A stretch of 64,000 nt of DNA from Bradysia coprophila. Its lineage: Eukaryota > Arthropoda > Insecta > Diptera > Sciaridae. Made by a program: the position numbers and the translations under genes. Within the stretch, counting starts at the first letter, position 1. Every line of letters starts with the position of its first letter. Below the pieces are notes generated by a model that saw only the letters and a list, made by a program, of their open reading frames with translations, was not told the DNA's origin and did not search any database. The stretch spans positions 8,145,340 through 8,209,339 of the forward strand of contig NW_023503423.1 of the NCBI RefSeq assembly GCF_014529535.1, read 5' to 3'. Below, in pieces: positions 47,705-57,640 of this stretch.

Positions 47705-49897
47705 TCAAACGTCGTCCGGTTGGAAACAGTCCAAAGGATTACGCGTACAAAAACCTTGATTCAGTGGTGATGCCATCGTGCCACGCAATACCATACGCTC
47801 TCGCCAGGGTAAAAGACGAAGAATGGCATCAGCACTTTCAATTTTCTCGCCGGCTGGATTTTCGTAACCAGACCAAAGTCTTTCAGCAAAGGCGGACGCC
47901 TGAACATTGAAATTTCTTTATTTAAGAAAGAACTCCAATCGTCAACGTCTTCTTACCCTAGGCCATATCTTGGCTTCGAAATTCGTTTCGTCAGCCAGTT
48001 CTCCCCACATTGCAACCTCTCCTCCGACGAGTAAGTTTGCTTCTGCTTCAGTTAGGTTGGTTCTCATGTCGTACGAATAAACCCTATTCCAATGGTTATA
48101 TCCGGCTCCCGCAACATGAGGAAATGGATTGCTTCGGGGTTTCCCTGAAAAACATCGAACAAAGAAACATGTATTGTATCTCCTCACGGAAACTTTTGAT
48201 TCTCATCTTCTTACCATAGCCAACATCCAGGTACCAATAGTCAGAGCTGTTTAATATTTAAATAAATAAACTTCTATGGTCTAAAGTGAACGCAAAAGTT
48301 AGTTACCTAGACACAACAGTTTTATATCCTCTTCTGGTGGATTCTTTAACACCTTCAGAACCAACCCAAACCTGGATGACAGTGTCAGCGGGAAGCGTAA
48401 AATTGTATTCTAACAGCATTTCCTGCCACACCATCACCGTTTTATTGTGAGAATAAATGTGTGATTGCATGTCAGACACAAACTCTTCGAACAGTTCAAG
48501 GATTGTGATATTACGATCTCTAAGATGAGAAGCGATTCGACTGTCATTTGTCCAACATTCCATGATGACCTCATCACCTACAGACATATTTTAAATTGGG
48601 AAAAATTGTGAAGTAAACACTCACCAGAAGCATGGAACCATGAATCGGGGAATAGCTCAGCGAACTCATCGATTATTGTATGAACAACCTCCCTAGTCTT
48701 ATTACTAGCAATGTTGAGCTGGCCAGAAGGAGGCTGAATTGTAAAGCCAGTGTAAGGCTGAATGTTAACGCAACTACCGATTTCGGGAATGCCTACGTAT
48801 AACAGATGTTACATTCGGAAATCTTCATATGACAATAACCATACCATATGCCCAACTAGTACTATGACCTGGAGCCTCTATTTCTGGCATGACTCGAACA
48901 CCACGATCTTTTGCATACTTGACAAAGTCCCTTATGAATTTTTCGTCGTATTGGTGGGCAGGACTGTAGGAACCTTTTCAGAAACATATTCAGTTCGTGT
49001 TGCCGAAAAGTGAACTAACTTCAAAACACCTTTTTCAGCCAGTTCAGGGTAGGCCCTTGATGCATAAGGAAATGCCGTAGAATCAAGCATATGCCAATGG
49101 AAAACGTTCATTTTGTTCCAGGACATCGCTGTGGGTACAAGAGCGTCGCAAATGCTATAGAAATGGAGGTTGCAAAATTGCATCAAGTCTATACGTACTA
49201 TCAATGACTTTAAACATATCCCTCGGTTGGTAGTAGTGACGAGAAGTATCCAACAACAGGCCTCTGTGCTTATATTTTGGAAAATCTAAAGACATTGTGA
49301 CACTTCAGTAAAATGTTTCTTTACTTGCGATTGTACGACCATACCCGTAATTCTCCATGGCGCATTCGGAACCAAAAACGAATTGTGAACCGCTGACCAT
49401 TGTACCATTTGGGAAATGGTTTCAAAAGCTCGTAGTGCACCGAAAACCGTAGTCGCATTGATGATGGTATTAGAGGCAACAGGAATGGTTAACGTATAAC
49501 TTTCGTCCGTATCCATGTCGAGTTCTTCCGACCAATCACGTATATGAACTTCAATCGTTTCTAGAGTAGATACCACTTCGCTACCGGTTGTAGACCAATT
49601 GTACGGAATCATCGGATAGTCATCCTTCAAGTATATGAGATGTCTGTAGCGATCGATTGCAGTTTGTAGTATTTCACTTTGACCAGTGTAGCTGAAGTTC
49701 AGGTTATTCGACAGTCTGACTGTTGTATTTCCACGTTGCCATTCTTGGGGTATAGGCCAAATCCAAGGCTCGGTGATGGGATTGTTAGCAGGCAATTGAG
49801 AAGCAACAACACCCAACGAAATGTATACCAAAGCCAGTCTCAACAACAACGAACTGTCGGCCTTAGTTCCATCGAAAATTGCAACACTTGGCGTCAT
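47705..49897 (-). CDS. beta-N-acetylhexosaminidase (GH20)
   Basis: Nine minus-strand exons: 49897-49345, 49285-49199, 49128-49030, 48973-48845, 48792-48625, 48577-48307, 48246-48215, 48144-47957 and 47899-47705; all in phase, 573 aa. The N-terminal hydrophobic segment (LLLRLALVYISLGVVASQ) directs secretion or lysosomal entry. Next come the GH20b-like domain and the catalytic barrel: DFPKYKHRGLLLDTSRHY, MNVFHWHMLDS, EIEAPGHS, and the catalytic Asp-Glu pair in GDEVIMECW (347-348), with the aromatic subsite residues VMVWQEM, DYWYLD and AMWGELAD. Family function is removal of terminal GlcNAc/GalNAc from glycans or chitin oligomers. Its 3' end meets the AKR gene. Sub-group (lysosomal versus chitinolytic) is not settled here. 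The 49128 acceptor was chosen because it restores VIDTMSWNKMN. Confidence 0.93.
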
Positions 49898-50421
49898 CTT
49901 CAAGACCTTACAAACTGAAATAATTTCGTGGAAGTTCTCTCGTTTTGTTATTTTCCGTTAAGTGATGAGATACGTTATCGTAGGCAAGACTCAGCGAATT
50001 GGAGATTACAGTATAGGATGTCAACGATTGCTATGACGGGAAGAGACTGAGAGATCCAAAAGAAACGAAATTAAAAACTGATTACTGCCAATTTCAACTT
50101 ATATCAGCGTTGAGTGTTGATGGAGTTGGCATAACAACTAATTGTAATCAGATTTTAATTGTTTTAATGGTTTTATCAACGAGCTGTTGTGTAGTCAAGT
50201 GATAATTTTGGTATCATCGGAGTATAAGTAGATCAACCATTTTATCAGGTTATACCTCAAACGACTAAACTTGAAAAATAGCCGATTGAAACTCAGAAAC
50301 TGCAGCTTCTTTCACGAGTATTCCCGAATGCGTCAATCTGTTTAAATTACGAAAAATAAAGTTTTTTTTAAACTTACCATTTAGCTCCTCATCACTCATC
50401 GCCCATCCATTCGACATAAAA
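49898..50421. other. probable promoter region of the hexosaminidase
   Basis: The non-coding DNA immediately upstream on the minus strand contains no strong core element that I can single out. Confidence 0.3.
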
Positions 50422-50637
50422 TTATTTCTTAAAAACCAGTGTGACAACGTAGGTAATATTCTGAAAAGTTGCATAAATTACGGTCACCAAAATAATCAAT
50501 TTTGTAATTGATACGATTTCAAGGCATAGAAATACTTGGAGAAAGTTATTCTTAACTGCAGACACCTTCAAATCAAGAACCTTGGAAGTTTCCCACAATT
50601 CATTCTTTGTCGATAAACCATTGACATTCCTATTCAT
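50422..50637 (-). CDS. unrecognised small ORF, uncertain gene
   Basis: A minus-strand frame of 71 codons starts at 50637. An alternative spliced reading (exons 50637-50536 and 50460-50422, GT-AG) gives 46 aa (MNRNVNGLSTKNELWETSKV...). A second frame of the same region has LPTLSHWFLRNNFMSNGWAM followed by a donor GTAAGT at about 50380, which also looks coding. I know no family for any of these; part may be a gene relic. Confidence 0.22.
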   Translation of the reverse strand: MNRNVNGLSTKNELWETSKVLDLKVSAVKNNFLQVFLCLEIVSITKLIILVTVIYATFQNITYVVTLVFKK

Positions 50638-50639
50638 TT

Positions 50640-51301
50640 TATACGAAGAAATATATTTAGGATATCGGTGAATTGGGAGTAAAATCTAAATTTTTTTGAA
50701 CAATTGTCGGCTTGCCAACGCATCCGGAATTTTTGATAATCAGGATGGAATTCTAGTAACTCTATCCTGAATGCAGTTTTAGCTGTTTGAAACCGAAGTG
50801 GTCACTCGTGGAAAAGAAAATTTCTCACTTTTATTGTAAGTCCTGGGTGATAAACGGTCAATTTATTTGAAATATAAGGGATAGTAGTGATAGACCAGAA
50901 CAGTCACACAAAACAACAATGGAACATGAACCGGAATTGTTCCAGTTTCAGTGGCTGTGCAAAGAGAAATGGATCTCTGTCCGCTCGTTGGAGGGCTTGT
51001 TGTGAGATAAGATTTAAGGTAAGATCACAAGGGGCGCATCGGAATTGGCCCGATCTGTCCATGTGACCAGTGCGGGACTGGTTCACCTAGTTCTTTTTTG
51101 TTTAAAAAAAATTACTTTAAATGAGATCGTGGTGATCAAAGTTCCTGACGATGGTCAGTTTTTATCAAGACTTATCGATTTTCATCACATTTTGAAGTAT
51201 TTTTTAATGAAAAAAAAACGATCTACGGAGTAGCTCACGGCTTTTCGGAAAGTTTGCGATTTCACTCCTAGCCGTTGAATTTAAATTTTTATCTGGTGCT
51301 C
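50640..51301. other. intergenic, nothing recognised
   Basis: Short open frames only; there is no protein or repeat that I can name. Confidence 0.35.
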
Positions 51302-51547
51302 AAGTCGGAGCATTATAATTTGATCGATTCTACTCATTTAATTCATTTTTAAATAATTGTAGTTTTCGAAGGAATCATTTCGAAAACATTACAGTATAAA
51401 AGCTTATACACGTGCATTTGAACGGATTACCCGCAGGCGAGTAAACAGCTCTAATGCGCATGTGTAAGCTTTTCGAAATGATTTCTTGAAAAACTACAAT
51501 TATTTAAAAATGAATAGAATCGATCAAATTATAATGCTTCGACTTTA
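51302..51547. mobile_element. hairpin MITE A, copy 2 (uninterrupted)
   Basis: Same arms as 23145-23636 (AAGTCGGAGCATTATAATTT). The loop reads through GAGTAAACAGCTCTAATGCG without MITE B, so it is the empty-site version. Confidence 0.82.
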
Positions 51548-51770
51548 CTTGTAAATTCTTCATAAAATTTTTAATCTGAACCACTGGTCAGAAAAACCTG
51601 AACCCTAGAAAATCTGAAGAAAAAAAACACGACAACTGAAGTGTCAACATCATTCATTGGTACGTTTTTAGTGTATTTGTATCCAAAGTAAGTGATTAAG
51701 GGAGATTGTATTTGAACACAAAAAAAAATATTTTTTTCTCTCTAAAAGTTAGTCGAGATTTGAACATTCA

Positions 51771-52874
51771 TCACTGTTTATACATAACTGAGTACGCGGA
51801 CGATTGAACTTTATTGTAATCGAGTAGCCTCAACTGATGCAATTCCTGTTCCCATCGCATCTTTTGCAGATACAAATCTTTCTCTTGACTCATCCGCAAC
51901 TGATGGAATTCCTTTTCTTGCTCAATCTTGATCGTATGCAATTCGGCCTGCTGACTTATACGATTTTCCAGCGCTTTGATTTGCAATTGTTCGCGTTGTG
52001 TGGCTAGAAAATGGATTTCTTTCTGCTGATTGGTTGCTTCTTCGATCTTTTTCGCACGCAACGAAATTACTTTAAAGAAAAGCGGACAGGTTTTGTCAGT
52101 TTGTCAATGGGAATGTTTTGTGGTGTGTACCTGGTGTTAAAAGTTCTTCCAGATTGTCGTCATTACAAGCGTAATTGTTTGTCTTTGCAGTACTGACAGG
52201 TGGTTCATTCACTTCGTATTGTATTTCGTCATTCATGTCGTTCATATCGACGGCGTGAGTTGATGTATCGAGTGTTGGAGTGACACTGAAAATGAAGTTG
52301 TTATGTAGCACATTTGATTGATATGTGGTTGGTCTATGCGTCCTCGAACAAATCATCAAATTGTTTGAATCATGTTCGCCTTCTCGTTTACCTCAGCCAT
52401 TCATAAGTTGAGACTTAGAGCTTTCAACGATAAATGAACTAACAAATTTACAAGTTCACTGATCAGATCATGAAGGAATATACAATGAAATAAACGACCC
52501 TATCGAATCCCTGAACTAAGAAATCGAATTGCAAATCAAAGAAATTTTCAATAAAAATTTGACTTGGAAGCTAGCAAGGAACAATTTTCTTACTTGTCAA
52601 TTGTTGTAGAAAGCAGTGAAGTGGTACTGCTCGACTTTAGTTTGGTTTTCCTTTTCGCCTTGGTATTTTCCCACAATTTTTTCAACTGCTTTGTCAACCG
52701 CTTTTTTACGTTTGGATTTTGATTATACTCGGAAGTGATTCGTTCCCAAATTTGCTTCTTTTGGGCTATCATACTGGAACCGGTTTTCTTATTTTCGACA
52801 ATATTGTGATATTTCCCGACCAAATTGACAAGAGTTTCTCGCTCAAAGTCTAGGAAACAGACTTTTTTGTCCAT
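51771..52874 (-). CDS. zeste-type Myb/SANT-like DNA-binding protein
   Basis: Three exons: 52874-52594, 52285-52131 and 52069-51771; 244 aa. Residues about 5-85 (FLDFERETLVNLVGKYHNIV, NKKTGSSMIAQKKQIWERI, KQLKKLWENTKAKRK) match the Myb/SANT-like domain found at the N-terminus of regulatory protein zeste and MSANTD proteins: a three-helix fold with a Trp in helix 3. An acidic, Asn-rich linker follows, then a long C-terminal coiled coil (from VISLRAKKIEEATNQQKE to the end; Q/E/L/R-rich heptads), so it probably oligomerises like zeste. It is likely a nuclear transcription regulator. The start at 52874 (MDKKVCFLD) is preferred; an upstream in-frame ATG adds 11 residues. Such genes often multiply in insects, and some derive from transposon-encoded Myb proteins. 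Confidence 0.82.
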
Positions 52875-54445
52875 TGTAATGGTTGGAATACTGTTTTTAA
52901 TTACCACTGTTTACCTATTCTCTTCTTCTTCTTCTTTTTCTTCGCGGAAAAGAATCCTTTGTTGACAGCTGAAGAAAATGGGGTTGCCGCTGCAAAAAAA
53001 AACAGTTTTCATTCACTTTTGCTGCAAAGAATTTCTCAACGTACGTTATAAACGACTTTTTATAGGTTGTAGGTAAGTACGGTGAACGTAATGCTTGATT
53101 TTCACCTACCAAAAAAGTACTCCGTGTGATAGACAAAATTGAACCCATACTTAAGTACTTATACCATTACGACGCAAATGACGAAATAGTGCTGTTTAAA
53201 CTGATCCACAACCGACTTGACTCTACACTTCGTCACAATATTGCATTTCATCAACCTACTAGGGTCACGAGAAATGACTCGACTTTTTATCTCTTAATGA
53301 TCACTACGAATTATCAGCTAAATGCACCAGTCTACCGAATTCAATGTAGCCATGACACTCACTTCTGCAATCTCAACATTATGGGTTCTACTTTTAGTAC
53401 TTATAAACGATTAGTGAGAAGCTAGCTTTGCTGGTGATTTTCGTTAGTTTTATGTGTGCCTTGAGTTGTCTAAGTTATCGTAATTTTTTCTCGGTGTACA
53501 GCCTTCTTTTTGAGCATAAAACCTTTGTATGAGTTCGATTTGTTTTTTAGATCTTGTTTTGAATTTCTTTTCAATGTAAAAAGTAAAAGACTGATTTATT
53601 ATTGGGCCTCGGCCTGTTAATTGGTCTCTAAACGATGACAAATAAATAAAATTACATACTAATCGATCACTATGATGGAGAGCCGTGTGAGAGAGAGTTT
53701 CTTTGCATCTGCAAAGTATATCAACGAGAGCCTGTATCATTTGTAAGATCTCTCGTAGTATACAAGTAGTGGATCTATTGCATGCAGCTGCAGTAGGGAG
53801 TTTCGTTTGATCTTACTGTATTTATGCTCGTACGAACTGTAAGATTGCCGTTGAGTTGGAAACCGTCTTCAAAATTAACAAAAAAACGTAGACATCCAAT
53901 CCAAATATTTACTTTGTTTATTTAAACATGACAATGTGCTGTAGCAAATTAATTGCAGAACAGAGCGATTTCCTTTCGAGTGTCTACTGTTCTTCAAGTT
54001 TCCACTTGCTAATTATGAGAAACAATTATGTCATCTATTCATTGGTGGTGAAAGGCCATGAGCAAGGAAACAACGGAAATACTAGACCCCATTTTTTAGA
54101 AAACGTTTTCAAAAATATTCTTTAAAATTCTATAAACTAAAAAGAAATAGAATTTCTTCGTTTACAGCTATAACTTGTGTTGTTATCAATAAATTATTAT
54201 TTTTTTGTTAAAAGCCCTGATGATGTTCTCAAATTGAGAACGAATATATTGGCAACAAAAACTAAGTTTTTCTTTAATTGGGCTATTCCGACATTTTCTT
54301 AAAAATTTTTAAGTTTAGACAAAAAGCCAAAAATTTCGCAAATACCGTTGGGTAGTTGAAAAATCGACCTTTCTAGTTTGCACAGTAAGCAGCTTACCTC
54401 TGTGGTAAGCAGTTTCTAGTATAGTTTTTTTTTGTATACTAAATA
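52875..54445. other. intergenic, two unassigned ORFs
   Basis: The plus frame 53126-53425 (99 codons) and minus frame 53450-53740 (96 codons) are the longest. Neither has a domain I recognise. A (GAA)n-type tract lies at about 52918-52945. No gene is supported. Confidence 0.35.
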
Positions 54446-54569
54446 CAGTGAACGACATCTCAAATGTCTCACTGTCATTTTTTTCAGAGAATGTCATTGT
54501 GAATTTGCAATGACACAATAAAATTCTCAGAAAAATTAGACAGTGAGACATTTGAGATGTCGTTCACTG
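54446..54569. mobile_element. 124-bp Tc1-type MITE
   Basis: Terminal inverted repeats of about 33 bp start CAGTGAACGACATCTCAAAT; TA flanks both ends (54444-54445, 54570-54571). CAGTG...CACTG with TA is the hallmark of Tc1/mariner elements. Confidence 0.88.
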
Positions 54570-54682
54570 TACCGACTTACCTTTTGCAGTTCAACATTGG
54601 GGATTCAAGAACTTAATACAGCTGCCGTAATTTACATAAGAGACTTAGTGAGAATTTTAAACAAAATAATTTTTATAATTAT

Positions 54683-54810
54683 TATGCTTGTGGACATATA
54701 ACTCAAACGTTACTATCGTGTACATAATGCACCAACGAGCGAACGCAGTGAGCGAGTGTGTGTGCATTATGTACAAGATAGTAACGTGAGAGTATATGTC
54801 TACAAGCATA
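54683..54810. repeat. 128-bp hairpin
   Basis: The arms TATGCTTGTGGACATATA... and ...TATATGTCTACAAGCATA enclose GAGCGAACGCAGTGAGCGAG. It immediately abuts the next element. Confidence 0.7.
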
Positions 54811-54934
54811 TATGATTTTATCGTTCCGGAGTGAGTATGTCATACATAAACGAAAACTGGAAAATATACTGATACACACATGCACACACACATTGTGCAA
54901 AACAAAACGTGTAAACAAATCCATTTCATTCGAA

Positions 54935-55005
54935 GTCTCAGTAGCCGAATCGGTTAGAGCGCATCACTTTTATGCGATGGTCTTGGGTTCGCTCCTCGTC
55001 AAATT
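54935..55005 (+). ncRNA. tRNA-like unit 1 (Pol III type) with oligo-T end
   Basis: It has A-box-like TAGCCGAATCGGTTAGAGCG, a perfect 5-bp anticodon-type stem CGCAT/ATGCG around CACTTTT, and B-box-like GGGTTCGCTCC, then a run of 12 or more T about 10 nt further on. Most like a tRNA-Lys in the middle, but the acceptor stem is not intact, so it is a tRNA-derived RNA or SINE head, not a translation tRNA. Confidence 0.5.
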
Positions 55006-55435
55006 TTTTTTTTTTATTTATTTATTTTTTTTTATCAAATATTCACGTAGACTTGCAGAATCCCTTCAAAACAACTTCATTTTCAATCGAAACGATATTT
55101 GTTTCGATGTATGACTCAACAGAACGTGTTTTTACGTTGTACATGTTGATCACATCGAGTTTTCAAAGGCTTGTATCTCGGCAGATATTAATCCGATTGA
55201 AAAACTAATTACGTTACAGAAGTCCTGAGATCACGCTCTACACACTGGCATTTTGTTTGATTGAAATCCGTTTAGTCAAAATTTAATTATTTTCATCGTA
55301 AACAAAATACAAGAGAAAGGGTTTACATAACAACTACACACACACTACGCCATGAGTCGTACACGTTATGTACTTTTCGAATTGAATCACATTAGCCGCG
55401 AGAATCCAACTAACAATTTAGCAATTCGTACATAT

Positions 55436-55512
55436 TCGAAGACTCAGTGGTCGAATGGTTAGCACTGCTTGCTTTCACGCAAAGTTTCCGAGTTCGGTTC
55501 TCGTTGGGGTCA
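55436..55512 (+). ncRNA. tRNA-like unit 2 (tRNA-Glu-like) with oligo-T end
   Basis: It shares ATTCGAAGNCTCAGT upstream and the A-box form GTCGAATGGTTAGCAC with unit 1. The centre, CTTGCTTTCACGCAAAG, resembles the tRNA-Glu(TTC) anticodon arm; the T arm is CGAGTTCGGTTCTCG. TTTTTTT follows about 14 nt later. The acceptor stem is degenerate. Confidence 0.5.
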
Positions 55513-55707
55513 GGATTTTTTTCCGAGTTTCTTTCATATATGCGATAGCAACACAACAACTGAACAGTTTAGTTTCTTTCATTTAAATGCAGAGTAAAAC
55601 AAAACTCCCTAGGGACGGGTCGCGGTCGACGATAGATTAATGTATCATATAAAGCTTATATACAGAACCGTTTAATGTATGACATACTCACTCCGGAACG
55701 ATAAAAT

Positions 55708-56215
55708 AGATTACTGTGAATTAAATCTGTCAACGTTGCATTATTGCATTAGTCGTACACACACGATTGAGTCAAGTTTGTTATATAATTCATGTACACA
55801 GATGATCGTTCTCTCAGTCCGTAACATTTGTCTATCGTATCAACATCGCCGAATAAATTAGTTTTACACTGTACCAAAGCTGTTATTATTTACACAGTCG
55901 TTCAAATCATCAGAAGGAATCTGGATTAAACTTCATAATTACGGTAGACAGATCATTTTTTATAAAATTGATTTTTTTTAATTTGCTGAAAATTTTCCAA
56001 TTTGACTAATTATGGTAATTTCCCAAAAAAATTGTATAAATTTGTTCGATCGCCGTCCATTCAAAATACATTGTATACATTAAATTTTGAGTTTATTCAT
56101 ATCACTTTGTCAATTTTACATAAAAAAGCTACATTTATTGTTTACGTCAAAAGCTTGTACACCAAAATATGTCAGAAAGAGAAAATTAACATTTTATCGG
56201 TTTTTCCAAGGCTGT
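55708..56215. other. intergenic, nothing recognised
   Basis: AT-rich DNA without a supported gene. Confidence 0.35.
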
Positions 56216-56393
56216 ATACTTTGGGGAGGTCACGCAGATCGTCATTTTATTAGATACGCGGGAACACACCTTTTCCATACAAACAAATTCACCAAAATTG
56301 AATTTGTATGGCGTGGTGAAATTTTTGTATGAAACGTGGTGTGTAACCCGCGTATCTGCATCTGCGTGACCTCCCCAAAGTATACAGCTTTGG
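56216..56393. mobile_element. MITE B, copy 2
   Basis: Same ends as 23267-23487 (CCAAGGCTGTATACTTTGGG; right end with CTTTGG). The flanks GTTTTT and GCTTTT match at 5 of 6 bases, consistent with a 6-bp duplication. The central 60 bp differs from copy 1. Confidence 0.8.
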
Positions 56394-56399
56394 GCTTTT

Positions 56400-57219
56400 C
56401 TACACTTAGTTTAGAACTATTTGATTGTAATTTCCTAAAGTCTAATTTCTACTTGGCAGGCCGTTTGAGCGGATCATTTAATCGAGTGGTAATGGCCTTT
56501 ACGTGTTACGGCAATGCAAATATGGCTCTACTCATATGAAACATGCACTTACATTTGGCTAATCACGTAAAGGACAGTACGAACGTGCTTCCAAATTTTT
56601 ATTTTGAAGAATCATTCCTGTCAAAATAAAACTTTGCAGGCGCGGACGGAATGTACATTACTATCTCCGTTCTTTGGTTTAGAAATGTGTATAATTACAT
56701 TGACGAAAGTATACTCTAAATTTCTTCGTTTGTAGAATCGTACATGTGACACTGCGGTCAATTTTTTACTCAAAAGAGCGAAAACTGTAAGGGTCAGAGA
56801 ACTACAGCCTTAACCATCGTTGATGTTATGTTATTATGCTACAGCATAATAAACAACCCGCGATGGGATTGAAGCTAGATCATTAGTATACTAGTTTCGC
56901 TGCAGATGATTCTACTCTTTGAGACCCTTTCATCTCAGAAATATTTTACAACGCCAGTGGTGAGCTGAGCAACGAACGTAGTGCTATCTCTAATGTACAA
57001 TAGAGTGTTTATTGATGAAAACAAACGAGGCATCAATACTCTCTCTAGCATCCAAACTCTCTCAAAACATCGATGTAGGGGGGAAAATAAGTTTGAGAAA
57101 CGCTGATTTTTAATATGACTTAAAACCAACAACAACAACACGAGCGAACAAAGTAGCAGTGATTCATAAACGTATCTACCACCTTAATAATTGTAGTTTG
57201 GTTGCTAGGGAGAGTATTG
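56400..57219. other. intergenic, nothing recognised
   Basis: No gene. CAAACGAGGCATCAATACTC near 57024 echoes the end of the neighbouring hairpin at 57220-57362, suggesting a second, broken copy. Confidence 0.4.
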
Positions 57220-57362
57220 GAGGCATTCAAAACATGTTTTGGTCCTTGGTTTCATGACGAAATTGTCGCAACTGTCAAATAAAGTTAGAAATTTCTCTAT
57301 CGAAAATTGCGATTGCTGCATCTGTCAATGAAAACTAGGACCAAAACACGTTTTCAATGCCT
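57220..57362. mobile_element. 143-bp hairpin MITE
   Basis: The arms AGGCATTCAAAACATGTTTT... and ...AAAACACGTTTTCAATGCCT pair over about 35 bp and continue weakly inward. It lies about 280 bp beyond the HPS5 stop. Confidence 0.7.
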
Positions 57363-57640
57363 CGTTTGTTTTGAGCATGTGAGACAGAAGGCGAAACGAC
57401 AACCCATTGTTCCATCTCGCTCTACTTAAACACCGTATATTAGGAAAACGTAACAACAAACAAACGAAAAGACATTGCGAACTGAATTTTTGTCCATTGA
57501 TATAAGATAGATGTAATCATCAAAGTAATGAAAAGTAAAAACTGAAAACTTTTGAGTCTGAAAAGCAACTCAAGAACGAATGGAAATTCTGTGACAAGTA
57601 GATTTTTGTGTAGTCAAGATTTAATAAAATTATCCGTAGC

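Larger units (their letters stand above)
54815..55707. mobile_element. 893-bp inverted-repeat element carrying two tRNA-like units
   Basis: The ends pair over about 33 bp (ATTTTATCGTTCCGGAGTGA... and ...TCACTCCGGAACGATAAAAT). It contains the tRNA-derived sequences at 54935-55005 and 55436-55512 and no protein frame of note. The target duplication is not clear. Confidence 0.72.

Noticed and set aside
47542..47910. 122-codon plus ORF
   Set aside because: Overlaps the AKR 3' UTR and is antisense to the hexosaminidase last exon.
49129..49195. hexosaminidase exon 3 beginning at 49154
   Set aside because: That acceptor keeps frame but inserts STICDALVPTA before MSWNKMN; the 49128 acceptor gives the family-standard VIDTMSWNKMN.
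54935..55512. functional tRNA-Lys and tRNA-Glu genes
   Set aside because: Acceptor stems do not close and the T arm of unit 1 is mismatched; kept as tRNA-derived units only.
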